Part shown: positions 1 through 8,724 of the stretch, in pieces
Layout: every line of letters starts with the position of its first letter
Position numbering within the stretch: position 1 is the stretch's first letter
From: Paenibacillus taichungensis
GTDB lineage: Bacteria > Bacillota > Bacilli > Paenibacillales > Paenibacillaceae
Direction: 5' to 3'
NCBI RefSeq assembly: GCF_003287275.1
Contig: NZ_QEVW01000006.1
Coordinates: forward strand, 1-64,000
DNA length: 64,000 nt
Program-made: the position numbers and the translations under genes
The notes under the pieces: generated by a model
What the model was told of the DNA's origin: nothing
The model's database searches: none
What the model saw: the letters and a program-made list of their open reading frames with translations, nothing else

Positions 1-2066
1 GCTGTCCATGCACTTGTGTTGCTGTCGGCCAAAGCACGTACACGATATTTATGCGCTGTCCCTGCGAGCAAGCTATTGTGCGTGTACGAAGGTTCGTTCA
101 CTGTCGCTACTACTGCTCCATCAGCTTCAACTTCATATTTCGTAGCATCAGTAATTTCTGCCCAAGTCAGATTAATAGCCGTTTCTTCCGATGTGCCTTT
201 CAAAACAGGTGTATTTAATAATGTGGTTCCGCTAATCAAATCACTCCATGCTCCTACTCCCGCGGCATTCTTGGAGCGGATGCGGAAAGTATGCTCTGTA
301 TTGGCTGCGAGACCACTCTTCGTGTAGGCAACGCCAGTGACAGCGACAACTGTGCCGTCGATTTCAAGATCGTATCCAGTGGCTCCAGTTACAGTTGTCC
401 ATTTTAACGCTATAGCCGTATTGGTTACAGAATTCACTGTTAATCCTGCAACAGAACCTGGTAACGTATTTTGAGTCAGTACGGCTGTCCACGCACTTGT
501 GTTGGTATCGGTCAAAGCACGCACACGATATTTATGAGCTGTAGCTGGTGTGAGTCCGGTATGCGTATATGTCGGATCTACAACATTACCAGCAATTACT
601 CCATCGGCTTCCACTTCATATGAGGTAGCACCGTCAATGGAAGGCCAAACGAGAGTAATTTCTTCTTGTGAAGGGCTTGATTTCAGTACGGGTGTACTCA
701 ATTGAGTAGACACGGTTAACAGATCAGACCAACTGCCTGCTCCGCCTGTATTTTTCGGTCTTAACCGGAAAGTATGTTCCGTATTAGGTATGAGTCCTGT
801 TTTGCTGTAAGTGGTACCAGTCACAGCGACGATGTTACCGTCAATCTCCAAATCATAACCTGTCGCACCTTTTACAGCGGTCCAGGATAGTGCAACTTTA
901 TTAAAGGTTGCTTCTGTTACTTTCAAGCCACTGACGGAGTCCGGAACGACCAGTTGCGTTACTGTTTTACTCCAATCGCTCTCATTGTTGGAAGACAGCG
1001 CTTTTAGCGTATACGTATGACTTGAATTTGCCGCGAGACCCTCATGCTCATAAGAGGTCACATTGCCAAGCTCAATAGGCGCTTCATCATCAATCTTTAA
1101 TTGGTAATGATCAGCCTGATCAACCGCATTCCATTGGATAATATTTTTACCTTCCTGGGAGCTTGCCGAAACCACCGGTTGTTGGAGCAAAGTTTTGATC
1201 TCATACATAGGGCTCCAATCGCTTGTACCTATTGAATTTAGAGCACGTACTCTATAGGAATACAACGTATCAGGCAATAATGAATTGCTGCCAAAGGTTG
1301 TCCCATAGTAAGGCCCTTTAACGACCCCATTCTCCTCAATTTCATATTGTACGGCCTGCTGTGCATGCTGCCATTTCAAGTTAACCGTATTTTCACTTTG
1401 TTTTCCTGTGATCCCAGCCGGAATAGCAGGTATGTTAGTAATCGTCACCGGGGCTACCACCTGTTTGGTAAAAGAGGCCGGTTCTGCTTTGCGTGTATAA
1501 TACGGGTTCAGTTCAGAATAGAAGTCCACGACCTCCCCCGTATCCGCATTAACAACCAAACTTAACTGCCTAACATCATAATTGTATACATCAACCGGTG
1601 TAAGCTGACCCAGAACATTATAGTTCGAGATCGTCCATTGCCCTACTTCCATACCGGATTGTCTATACGTCATCTCAGTGAAGTACTCACGAACCTTACT
1701 TAGATCAATAAGAAATGCATTGTCGATCTGTCCAGTATACTTGGAGGTATACGATCCAAAGCTTATATTCGTAATATCACTGGTGAATCCCAAGATGGAC
1801 TGTCTTCTTGTAAAAGAGTAACCTGTCGTTGAAATGTTGTAGGATCTGACCCAACTAAGATCAACATCCTTCTGATTCACCTGTAATTTACCGTTGTTGT
1901 TCGTCATCACATACTGAAAGTCATTACTCGATGAGACAACTCCGTTATTCGTTGCGGCATGTGCACTATTTCCCCCGTACACGTCAAACTGCCCGAATAC
2001 CAGCATCAGCACCAGTAAACGGACGGTCCATAAGTAAAATCCATTTTTTCTTTTTCCTGCAACCAC
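1..2066 (-). CDS. Secreted multi-fibronectin-III protein (C-terminus outside window)
   Basis: The reading frame is open from the left edge of the window to a GTG at 2066, which is preceded by an AAGGGGAGA ribosome site. The N-terminus is basic (KRK) followed by a hydrophobic run and an AHA-like cleavage site, a plausible signal peptide. About 130 residues of unrecognised sequence follow. Then come at least six fibronectin type III modules of roughly 80 residues, with repeated landmarks such as ATGYDLEIDG, YEVEADG and HKYRVRAL. The last four modules form two copies of a two-module unit that repeats every 483 bp. The protein is probably extracellular and may bind polysaccharide or other wall material, but no catalytic domain is visible in the 688 residues seen. 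The 3' end and any anchor lie outside the window. It follows comFC by about 320 bp and probably has its own promoter. Confidence 0.85.
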   Translation of the reverse strand, partial: MVAGKRKNGFYLWTVRLLVLMLVFGQFDVYGGNSAHAATNNGVVSSSNDFQYVMTNNNGKLQVNQKDVDLSWVRSYNISTTGYSFTRRQSILGFTSDITNISFGSYTSKYTGQIDNAFLIDLSKVREYFTEMTYRQSGMEVGQWTISNYNVLGQLTPVDVYNYDVRQLSLVVNADTGEVVDFYSELNPYYTRKAEPASFTKQVVAPVTITNIPAIPAGITGKQSENTVNLKWQHAQQAVQYEIEENGVVKGPYYGTTFGSNSLLPDTLYSYRVRALNSIGTSDWSPMYEIKTLLQQPVVSASSQEGKNIIQWNAVDQADHYQLKIDDEAPIELGNVTSYEHEGLAANSSHTYTLKALSSNNESDWSKTVTQLVVPDSVSGLKVTEATFNKVALSWTAVKGATGYDLEIDGNIVAVTGTTYSKTGLIPNTEHTFRLRPKNTGGAGSWSDLLTVSTQLSTPVLKSSPSQEEITLVWPSIDGATSYEVEADGVIAGNVVDPTYTHTGLTPATAHKYRVRALTDTNTSAWTAVLTQNTLPGSVAGLTVNSVTNTAIALKWTTVTGATGYDLEIDGTVVAVTGVAYTKSGLAANTEHTFRIRSKNAAGVGAWSDLISGTTLLNTPVLKGTSEETAINLTWAEITDATKYEVEADGAVVATVNEPSYTHNSLLAGTAHKYRVRALADSNTSAWT

Positions 2067-2384
2067 CGTTGTTCTCCCCTTCAAATGATATGTTGTGCCA
2101 CTCCCTGTGCTGTCACCTGTGATGAACGGCAGAACTATCAATTCTACATGGCAGAACCGATTCCTCTTTTTTACATGTAAAAATATTCTTGTCTAATTCA
2201 TATTCATAATTTCGTCAAACAACCAAGTTACAATTCATATGCGTGTATATAAAAATTCACAATAGTAATAGCGCTATACATACAAGAACGTACTTTCTCT
2301 TTTCTGTGTAAAAGTTATTAATTAGTATCATCATGTTGCTTGTGTAGGGTAGAAATTTATTAAGTGTATATGCATATCTTAAGG
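2067..2384. other. AT-rich intergenic region, no gene seen
   Basis: This 318 bp lies between the comFC stop and the FN3 gene. It is AT-rich and holds no convincing ORF on either strand. No clear intrinsic terminator follows comFC. A weak minus-strand promoter candidate (TTGTGA, 17 bp, TATGAA, around 2215-2245) could serve the FN3 gene, but it is too degenerate to call. Confidence 0.4.
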
Positions 2385-3578
2385 TCAGGATCTGGCCAAA
2401 GTCAGCGTGTAAATTTCGATTGGAATGTTCAAGGAAGATCCAGCATTCAGGATCACCTGTCCACAGGCATCCAGAGTACTACCGGTTGTGTAGATATCAT
2501 CAATTATCAGCAAGCGTATGGGAGAAGTCTGCGAGCTTTGTGGGGCTAATCTGAAATGTGAAGAGACTCCCTTTCCAATGGCGTATGAATTTGTTGCTGG
2601 CTGTGAACGCATATCCTTGTGCGCGAATTGAGAGTTGGCTTGATAGAGGTCATGTATCAACTCCAGTCCATCCGACTGCATTGCAAACGCATCTTGCATG
2701 GTCTGAATACGCTCGCCGCGTGTTTTGAAGCTTTGTTTGGTGGTGTTGATCCGGCGCTGCAGCAGATCAACTACAGGCAGGCGGACGGCTGCGGCAAGTC
2801 CTGCTGCGAGCCGCTCGGCCTGGTTGAAGCCGCGCTCGGCAAGGCGTTCGTTGCTGACGGGGACATAGGTCACCGCGTCTGGCCGCCATAGCGGCTTATT
2901 GTTTTGGAGCAGCGACTGGCGGCTGAGGGGCGCTGCTCCGGTAGGAGCGTACGTATAGTACGCGTCTGAGCTGTGGCTGTTGTGTTGCGCGTGTATATGT
3001 ACGTGCGCTAACGCGGCAGGTAAGTGAACGGACGCGGGCGCTGTTACGCGCCCGTTAGTTCGGTGAACGAGTGCGTTTGTTGTCGCGCTCGAGCCAGGTG
3101 GGTGTGAACCAGCAGCCACCTGGTATTGAGCAGGCGTGGCGGAATGAGCCACGGGGGCCAGGGTTTCTTTTGCCAAAACAGGATTCAGTTCTTCGCTCAT
3201 TGCTTGAAATGCTTGAATCATAAGAGCAGTTAACAGTTGCGCGTAGCGCTCGTGGCCTCTGAATTTGTACATCCCAATCCATTCCTTCATTAAAGCGTTA
3301 TACTGGACGGCGCTGCGGTTGCATATGAAAGAACGGTTTTGCATGTGTGGGCGGACGCAGTCCGGGCAGCCGATCCCTCGACCACAACGCAGACAGCGAA
3401 TGGAACGAATCCATGGAATTTGCTGCACACAACGCGGACAGATGCCCGGGTAGATCGGAGACAATATCGCTCGTGTACCACAGGTTAGACAAGTCGCTCC
3501 GGGTGGAGCGAGCAATCCATGCAGGCGATGGGTGAGTTGGTGCACGTGGTCTGTTATGCTGCTTAGCCAGTTCGACAT
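2385..3578 (-). CDS. comFC: ComF family competence phosphoribosyltransferase-like protein (ComFC), with large insertions
   Basis: ComF proteins act in natural transformation with the ComFA helicase. The N-terminus carries two zinc-binding CxxC pairs (C30/C33 with C47/C50) and further cysteines at 62, 65, 71 and 74. The C-terminal phosphoribosyltransferase-type loop LLIIDDIYTTGST lies at about 356-368. RGFNQAE (about 249-255) and KQSFKTRGER (about 281-290) are typical ComF motifs. The protein is 397 residues, while the family is usually 220-250. The excess is two low-complexity insertions, about 131-230 (rich in Ala, His, Ser, Pro) and about 305-353. Both sit between conserved blocks in an unbroken frame. 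The gene starts 23 bp after comFA and is almost certainly cotranscribed with it. Confidence 0.92.
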   Translation of the reverse strand: MSNWLSSITDHVHQLTHRLHGLLAPPGATCLTCGTRAILSPIYPGICPRCVQQIPWIRSIRCLRCGRGIGCPDCVRPHMQNRSFICNRSAVQYNALMKEWIGMYKFRGHERYAQLLTALMIQAFQAMSEELNPVLAKETLAPVAHSATPAQYQVAAGSHPPGSSATTNALVHRTNGRVTAPASVHLPAALAHVHIHAQHNSHSSDAYYTYAPTGAAPLSRQSLLQNNKPLWRPDAVTYVPVSNERLAERGFNQAERLAAGLAAAVRLPVVDLLQRRINTTKQSFKTRGERIQTMQDAFAMQSDGLELIHDLYQANSQFAHKDMRSQPATNSYAIGKGVSSHFRLAPQSSQTSPIRLLIIDDIYTTGSTLDACGQVILNAGSSLNIPIEIYTLTLARS

Positions 3579-3601
3579 TAGGTTGTTGCCTCCCTCAGTA
3601 T

Positions 3602-5494
3602 CTATTGGTGTGTTGGCGGGTGAAGGTAGCCTTTGCGTTTTGCGATGGTGTTCATTTTTTGGATCTGGGCCACCGCTTTCACCTGGGAACGCGTACGACG
3701 GGATGATGCGAAGACGACTCTTCCTGCTGGATCATCCATAGATCGACCCGCTCTACCCGCCATCTGTACCAGAGAAGCTTCGTCAAAGAGACCATTATCC
3801 GCATCCAAAATAAATACATCGCTACGTGGAATGGTGACGCCCCGCTCCAAGATAGTGGTGGTCACGAGCAAACGTATGGTCCGTTCACGAAAAGCAATAA
3901 CTTTGCTCGCCCGATCCGGATCTTGGGATGATGTTCCTTCGATATGGATTTGTGGAAACATGCGACGCATGAGATTTACAAATGCCTCAATCTGAGCGAT
4001 CCGTGTCACAAAAACAAATACCTGTGCATCCCGTAGCAAGGAGGTTTGAATGCTCTTTTTTAGTGTGGCGGGCAGCTCTCGCTTCCGAATACACTCGGCG
4101 ACGGTAAGCATTTTCAGTAAACGCGGTACTGGTAAAGGGTGACGGTGGAAGCGGACCGGGACTTTGGCGTGAGTGAGTTTCCCTTGCGCTGCTTCCCGCT
4201 GTAGCCTAGCTGGTGGCGTAGCGGACAAGTACACAAAATGGCCATCAGGCTTGCACGAGGACGCCGCCGCATGAGCGAGCATGGGATCATTATGATAAGG
4301 AAATGCGTCGAGCTCATCGATAATGACCAGATCGAATGCCTGGTAAAAACGCATCAGTTGATGTGTGGTGGCGAGTGTGAGCTGCGCGTCTTTCCAGCGT
4401 TCGGTGCTGCCTCCGTATAGCGTAGCGAGCGAGATGCCAGGGAATGCTTTCGCCAAACGAGGGGCAAGTTCCAGCACGACATCCCGGCGCGGCGTAGCCA
4501 CAAGCGCTCGTCCACCGCGCTCCAATATGTATTGGAGCAAAGGGAAAATCATTTCCGTCTTGCCGGCCCCGGTCACGGCCCACAACAAAAACCTCCCCGG
4601 CCCATCCCCTGCGGATGGCTGGGCCAAAAACGCAAGAGCCGCGGCTGCCGCCGCGCTCTGCGCAGGGCTAAGCCCCCACCGGGCAAGTCCGCCCTCGGTG
4701 GGGGCAACGGCCGTACCACGCTGCGATGCGCCGCGTGGTACGGCCCCAGGCGCTGCGCTACGCAGCAGCAGCGCACAGGCACGGCTGCGCCCCAGCGCGA
4801 GGCAAGCCTCGCAGTAGGCGCACGCCGCCAGGCCGCAGGCAGCGCAGGGCACGCACTGCCCGGCAAAGCTGCCGCATCGGCGGCAGCGGGGCGCGCTGCG
4901 CGCGCGACCAAGCCACGCGAGGCGTTGCCGCCGCGTGGCAGGCCCTTCCAGGGCGGCTGCTATGCTCAGCCGCCCACGCAGGTGCGCGAGCTGTACAGCC
5001 GCGCGCCAAACCGAGGCAAGCTGCGGCGACGTGTCCGCCAGCAGCGCCTCAGCCTCGGCCGCCAGCAATTGGCGACCGCAAAGCCGCTCACCCAGCAGGG
5101 CCGCGCCCCGCTCCAGCTGAGCCCACTCCCCGGCGGGATAGGGCTCTGGCATCCCGTCCACCTCCGCACCTCTTTCAGCGACAATCCCTACATTGCCTCC
5201 CATCTCTCCCCTAGCCGCAAGTTCCCCGGAGGCCCTCTCGTACTCTTCCAGTTTGCGCTGCATATACGTCTGCCAATGCTCCTCTCCCCACTGATCCATA
5301 CCTCGCTCCACCTCAATATTCTCTACCATCCACGAGGCCTGACTTAAAGGTAACTCCCTGCCTAGCAGCAACCATCGCAACACCCGCTGTCCACTCACCC
5401 CCTCAAGCCACCACGCCACATCCACTCGGACATCCAGTGACAGCACCATCTTCCACTCTTCTCTCACTCGGCACACATACAACCCAACCTTCAT
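3602..5494 (-). CDS. comFA: ComFA DNA helicase/translocase for transformation
   Basis: This superfamily 2 DEAD-type ATPase helps move single-stranded DNA through the competence channel. The chosen start is the ATG at 5494, preceded by GGAGGAGAG; an in-frame ATG at 5590 lies inside a hairpin and has no ribosome site. Numbered from 5494, a cysteine-rich zinc region spans about 204-239. Walker A VTGAGKT is at about 307-313, DELD at 393-396, SATPP near 424 and QMAGRAGRS at about 577-585. The N-terminal 200 residues and the zinc region are Ala/Arg-rich and encoded by very GC-rich DNA (roughly 4600-5050), unlike the flanks. comFC follows after 23 bp. An intrinsic-terminator-like hairpin lies just upstream. 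Confidence 0.93.
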   Translation of the reverse strand: MKVGLYVCRVREEWKMVLSLDVRVDVAWWLEGVSGQRVLRWLLLGRELPLSQASWMVENIEVERGMDQWGEEHWQTYMQRKLEEYERASGELAARGEMGGNVGIVAERGAEVDGMPEPYPAGEWAQLERGAALLGERLCGRQLLAAEAEALLADTSPQLASVWRAAVQLAHLRGRLSIAAALEGPATRRQRLAWLGRARSAPRCRRCGSFAGQCVPCAACGLAACAYCEACLALGRSRACALLLRSAAPGAVPRGASQRGTAVAPTEGGLARWGLSPAQSAAAAAALAFLAQPSAGDGPGRFLLWAVTGAGKTEMIFPLLQYILERGGRALVATPRRDVVLELAPRLAKAFPGISLATLYGGSTERWKDAQLTLATTHQLMRFYQAFDLVIIDELDAFPYHNDPMLAHAAASSCKPDGHFVYLSATPPARLQREAAQGKLTHAKVPVRFHRHPLPVPRLLKMLTVAECIRKRELPATLKKSIQTSLLRDAQVFVFVTRIAQIEAFVNLMRRMFPQIHIEGTSSQDPDRASKVIAFRERTIRLLVTTTILERGVTIPRSDVFILDADNGLFDEASLVQMAGRAGRSMDDPAGRVVFASSRRTRSQVKAVAQIQKMNTIAKRKGYLHPPTHQ

Positions 5495-5537
5495 CTGCTC
5501 TCCTCCCTCATCCTCCATGTCCCTTAACGTGAAACAC

Positions 5538-5581
5538 AAAAAAAGCACATGCCAACCGACTATTCGTCGGAGCATGTGCTT
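5538..5581 (-). terminator. Hairpin with T-run directly upstream of comFA
   Basis: Read on the minus strand, the outer stem AAGCACATGC/GCATGTGCTT encloses an inner CCGAC/GTCGG stem and is followed by seven T. The shape is an intrinsic terminator. Only about 43 bp separate the T-run from the comFA start, leaving little room for a promoter, so it may act as a leader attenuator. Confidence 0.7.
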
Positions 5582-5887
5582 CATGTCCATATCTCATTTA
5601 TTCAATATTCATTTGTATTATCACTATATCAATTGTGGAGTCGTCCCACAAGTCGTTTAGTTTCCAAAAGCAACCGATACGATCATTTTACCTATTCAAT
5701 GAGTAACGATAATCTTTCTTCGATCATGCGAAACTTTTTCCAATCTGTATCGTCTATACTTTTAACTTAAGAGTTCTGATTTCAAAAAGGTTCGTCCTGC
5801 GATCCCCACAAGTCTCCAACAGGGACAATAACCATAGATTGCATAAAAACCCATATTTAATTTAACAGCAAGCTTGGCTACAATGAC

Positions 5888-5919
5888 AAAAAAAGACTAC
5901 AGCATAAGCTGTAATCTTT
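5888..5919 (-). terminator. Intrinsic terminator after the small membrane protein gene
   Basis: Minus-strand stem AAGATTACAGC/GCTGTAGTCTT with a 4-nt loop and a seven-T tail, about 150 bp after the stop at 6066. The following stretch to 5582 (about 300 bp) is AT-rich and holds no convincing gene. Confidence 0.8.
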
Positions 5920-6065
5920 AACCTCAAACATGATGAAATTCACGCTCATTTTGGCAAGCTGGCATGACTTCATTGAAAGTGCATTCTGACTGATGACACG
6001 CTTTAGCCAGTCTGTCTCAGCCGCTTGCACGATTAATGGACCCAACTGTTGCAAAAAAAAAGCAT

Positions 6066-6446
6066 CTACTGCTTTGGCTCACGTAAATCGATAAGGCGAA
6101 TAGAACGATTCCCTGTCTGATTCCCCTGTTCCATATCGGAAGGGACAGCGGACAAGTAGGATAACTCCATTCCTTGCCTAAGCATAAGCTTCTCAATAAT
6201 ACGAACCGTTTCGGCTTCCGTACGATCAGCGACAACCGTCAATGTGAAGCTCTTTCCACGGTAAAATAATTCCCGGCAAAGCGCTCTTACAATGCCTTCA
6301 ATCCGCTGCTCCTGATTGGAAGGAATGAGCATAATCTGCTCGTAGCCTTCGGGGTCCGGACGGGAAAGATGGCGCTGGTGCATGGCATGAACGGCCATTG
6401 CCGCCAGGAAGTATATGAGCAGAATCATAGTCAGATGAGCAACCAT
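6066..6446 (-). CDS. Small single-pass membrane protein of unknown function
   Basis: The product is 126 residues if translation starts at the ATG at 6446, which has AGGAGG ten bases upstream; an in-frame ATG at 6479 has no such site. One hydrophobic helix occupies about residues 3-22, followed by a soluble domain of about 95 residues. The pattern EQRIEGIVRAL...GKSFTLTVVADRTEAETVRIIEKL (shown in two parts) suggests an alpha/beta fold. I do not recognise the family. It lies between degU and comFA, and a terminator follows, so it may be expressed with degU or alone. The codon-level coherence and ribosome site make it a likely real gene. Confidence 0.65.
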   Translation of the reverse strand: MVAHLTMILLIYFLAAMAVHAMHQRHLSRPDPEGYEQIMLIPSNQEQRIEGIVRALCRELFYRGKSFTLTVVADRTEAETVRIIEKLMLRQGMELSYLSAVPSDMEQGNQTGNRSIRLIDLREPKQ

Positions 6447-6772
6447 GGCAACTGCACCTCCTCGGAAGGTCATGCTCACCCATGGCGAACATCCCTGTAT
6501 ACAGCAGTATATGCTGCATCCCCCGAAGGGTTACACTTGCAAATCCAAAACGCGCATATTCCATTCTGATCGACACTGGACGAAGAAGACAGGCCAGGTC
6601 GTTCACTCATTCATGCCGAAGCTTGAACATAAGTTCTCCTAACTTCATACTTTGCTCATTTGCAGTAATAAAGTCCATTAACCCGCTAACCAGTCCAACA
6701 TTCTGGAATGGGCGCGAGTAAACAGAATCCTATAATTGCTATAATCAAACTGCATCTAAATACAATCGTATA
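6447..6772. other. Intergenic region after degU
   Basis: About 325 bp between degU and the small membrane protein gene. No terminator is evident after degU. Two very short minus-strand ORFs (6678-6755 and 6607-6678) overlap at a TAATG junction but lack ribosome sites. I see no other structure. Confidence 0.4.
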
Positions 6773-7495
6773 TTAAAGGGTAACCCAACCATATTTGATC
6801 GAGTTGATAACCGCTTGTGTACGATCGTCCACTTCCATCTTCTGCAGAATACTGCTGACATGGTTTTTTACTGTTTTCTCACTGATGAACAGGAACTCAC
6901 CAATCATTTTATTGCTCTTACCTTCAGCCATCAGACGCAGAACTTCAGCCTCACGACGAGTAAGCGGATTATTGTCGCCAGCGACAAATTTAACGCCTGC
7001 TTCCTTGGAAGCTCCTTCGCTCATTGCCCCTGTCTCATTAAGGTACGTCATCCGACGCAACTGCATGATCAGTTTGCCAGTTACTTTAGGGTGGATGAAT
7101 GCATGCCCTTCATGAACGGAACGAATCGCATTGATCAGGGACTCGGCCTCCATATCTTTCAGCAGGTAGCCATTAGCACCTTTACGCAGCGTCTCGAACA
7201 CATAACTCTCATCATCATGAATAGACAAGATAATGACTTTGACATCCGGGAACAGCTCACGCAATTTCTCCGTCGCTTCAACCCCGTTTTCCACAGGCAT
7301 GTTGATGTCCATCAAGACGATGTCCGGTTTATCCTGATTACAGAATTCGAGCACCTGAATCCCATCGCCGCATTCGCCGATGACCTCAATGTCGTCCTCC
7401 ATATTTAAAATGCGTTTCAGACCTTCACGGAACAGCTGATGATCATCAGCCAAAAGAACTTTAATCGATGTCTTGCCAGTATCACGGTTTTCCAT
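6773..7495 (-). CDS. degU: DegU two-component response regulator
   Basis: 240 residues. The receiver domain (about 10-130) has the acidic pair ADDH near 16-19, the phospho-acceptor Asp63 in LMDINMP and a conserved Lys in LLKDME. The C-terminal LuxR-type helix-turn-helix (about 175-238) contains LTRREAEVLRLMAEG and SEKTVKNHVS. In Bacillus, DegU controls exoenzymes, motility, competence and biofilm genes. It starts 4 bp after the degS stop, so the pair is one operon. comFA/comFC downstream match the order known from Bacillus, where DegU also affects competence. Confidence 0.96.
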   Translation of the reverse strand: MENRDTGKTSIKVLLADDHQLFREGLKRILNMEDDIEVIGECGDGIQVLEFCNQDKPDIVLMDINMPVENGVEATEKLRELFPDVKVIILSIHDDESYVFETLRKGANGYLLKDMEAESLINAIRSVHEGHAFIHPKVTGKLIMQLRRMTYLNETGAMSEGASKEAGVKFVAGDNNPLTRREAEVLRLMAEGKSNKMIGEFLFISEKTVKNHVSSILQKMEVDDRTQAVINSIKYGWVTL

Positions 7496-7499
7496 CCTG

Positions 7500-8660
7500 C
7501 TACTCCTTTCCCTTATCCACGTTTGTCGGGATATGAATCACTATTTTGGTTCCTTGATTTTCCGCGGATTCGATCTCTATTCTTCCTTCTAACAGTTCAA
7601 CCCGCTCTCTCATCCCAATCAGACCGAAGTGGGTATGATCCTTGCTCTTCTTCGCAAGAAGCTCCGGTTTGAACCCAAGCCCATTGTCCTGCACGACAAT
7701 CTTAACGAGCTGAGCCTGGTATGTAATTTCCACTACAACATAAGTGGGATAAGCATGCTTCGCAGCATTGGACAGACCTTCCTGCACGAGGCGGTAGATC
7801 GCAGCCTCCATTGCCGAAGACAAACGGTGTTCCTTGCCTCTCGTTTCAAAAAGCGAGCGGATTTTTGTTTTTTCTTCAAAATCCTGCACGTACTTCCGAA
7901 GCGTTGGAATCAATCCCAGGTCATCCAGTGCCATAGGACGCAAATTGAAAATAACTTTTCTCATTTCTCCAAGACTCGAACGAACCTGGCCTTTCAAATC
8001 TACTATTTCGGCCTGGACCATCTTAAAATCCTGCTTTATGAGCATTCTTTCTACAATTTCCGTCCTAAGTACTAGATTTGCGAGCATCTGCGCAGGTCCG
8101 TCATGGATCTCACGGGCAATACGCTTCCGCTCTTCTTCCTGGGCCAAAATTATTTTCAAACCAATCATTTGTCGATTTTTGGCGGATTCAATGATGCGGG
8201 TCACTTGACCCAACTCACCCGACAGATACTCCAGTACAACCCCCATCTGGGAACCGATCGTCTCGGCGCGCTCCACGGAAGCTTCCACATTTTTGGCACG
8301 CTTCTGCAGATCATCCCGACGGGCTTTCAGATACATTTCCTTCTCACGGTAAATCATCAGATCCAGCTGCAACTGCGTCGCTTTCTCATACGCCTGCTTG
8401 ATATCATGCTCGGAATAACGGACGAAGTCGCGGCTAACCTCAGTTAGCCGGATTCTGGAGCGGCGGTAGTTGAGCTCCAATTGATCTACTTTCTCGATCG
8501 TTTCCGCCGTCTCCTTCAGAACCGACTTCAATTCCTCGTTCAGCGTTTTCAGCTCATTCCGAGTCGAGTCCATAATCTCAAACATTTGATATTTACTGTT
8601 TTCCATGACTTGTATGGCGTTTTTTATGACGCGGTCTATGGCATCGGCTTGTAAATCCAC
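7500..8660 (-). CDS. degS: DegS cytoplasmic sensor histidine kinase
   Basis: 386 residues, starting at a GTG at 8660 with GGAG nine bases upstream. No membrane segment is visible, which fits a soluble DegS. A long N-terminal coiled coil (about 15-160) is the sensor part. The HisKA_3 dimerisation segment carries the phospho-acceptor His186 in AREIHDGPAQ. The C-terminal HATPase domain (about 290-380) has QEGLSNAAKHA, the ATP-lid region DNGLGF and GLIGMRERVELL. DegS phosphorylates DegU, encoded 4 bp downstream. Confidence 0.96.
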   Translation of the reverse strand: MDLQADAIDRVIKNAIQVMENSKYQMFEIMDSTRNELKTLNEELKSVLKETAETIEKVDQLELNYRRSRIRLTEVSRDFVRYSEHDIKQAYEKATQLQLDLMIYREKEMYLKARRDDLQKRAKNVEASVERAETIGSQMGVVLEYLSGELGQVTRIIESAKNRQMIGLKIILAQEEERKRIAREIHDGPAQMLANLVLRTEIVERMLIKQDFKMVQAEIVDLKGQVRSSLGEMRKVIFNLRPMALDDLGLIPTLRKYVQDFEEKTKIRSLFETRGKEHRLSSAMEAAIYRLVQEGLSNAAKHAYPTYVVVEITYQAQLVKIVVQDNGLGFKPELLAKKSKDHTHFGLIGMRERVELLEGRIEIESAENQGTKIVIHIPTNVDKGKE

Positions 8661-8696
8661 GTTTGTTCGACTCCATTTCTATCGTTTCCGGTATAT

Positions 8697-8724
8697 ATCA
8701 TACCATATCACGATGAGATGGTAA
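8697..8724 (-). promoter_or_regulatory. Possible degS promoter
   Basis: Minus-strand TTACCA, 16 bp, TGG-TATGAT (extended -10) overlapping the 3' end of the upstream glycosidase gene, about 37 bp before the degS start. Only 47 bp separate the genes and no terminator is visible, so read-through from upstream is also possible. Confidence 0.3.

Noticed and set aside
4532..5347. Long plus-strand ORF (271 codons) opposite comFA
   Set aside because: Shadow frame in a GC-rich segment; the minus strand carries intact ComFA motifs.
6607..6755. Two tiny minus-strand ORFs overlapping at TAATG (25 and 23 codons)
   Set aside because: Protein-like at first sight, but no ribosome site or promoter; too short to support without conservation data.
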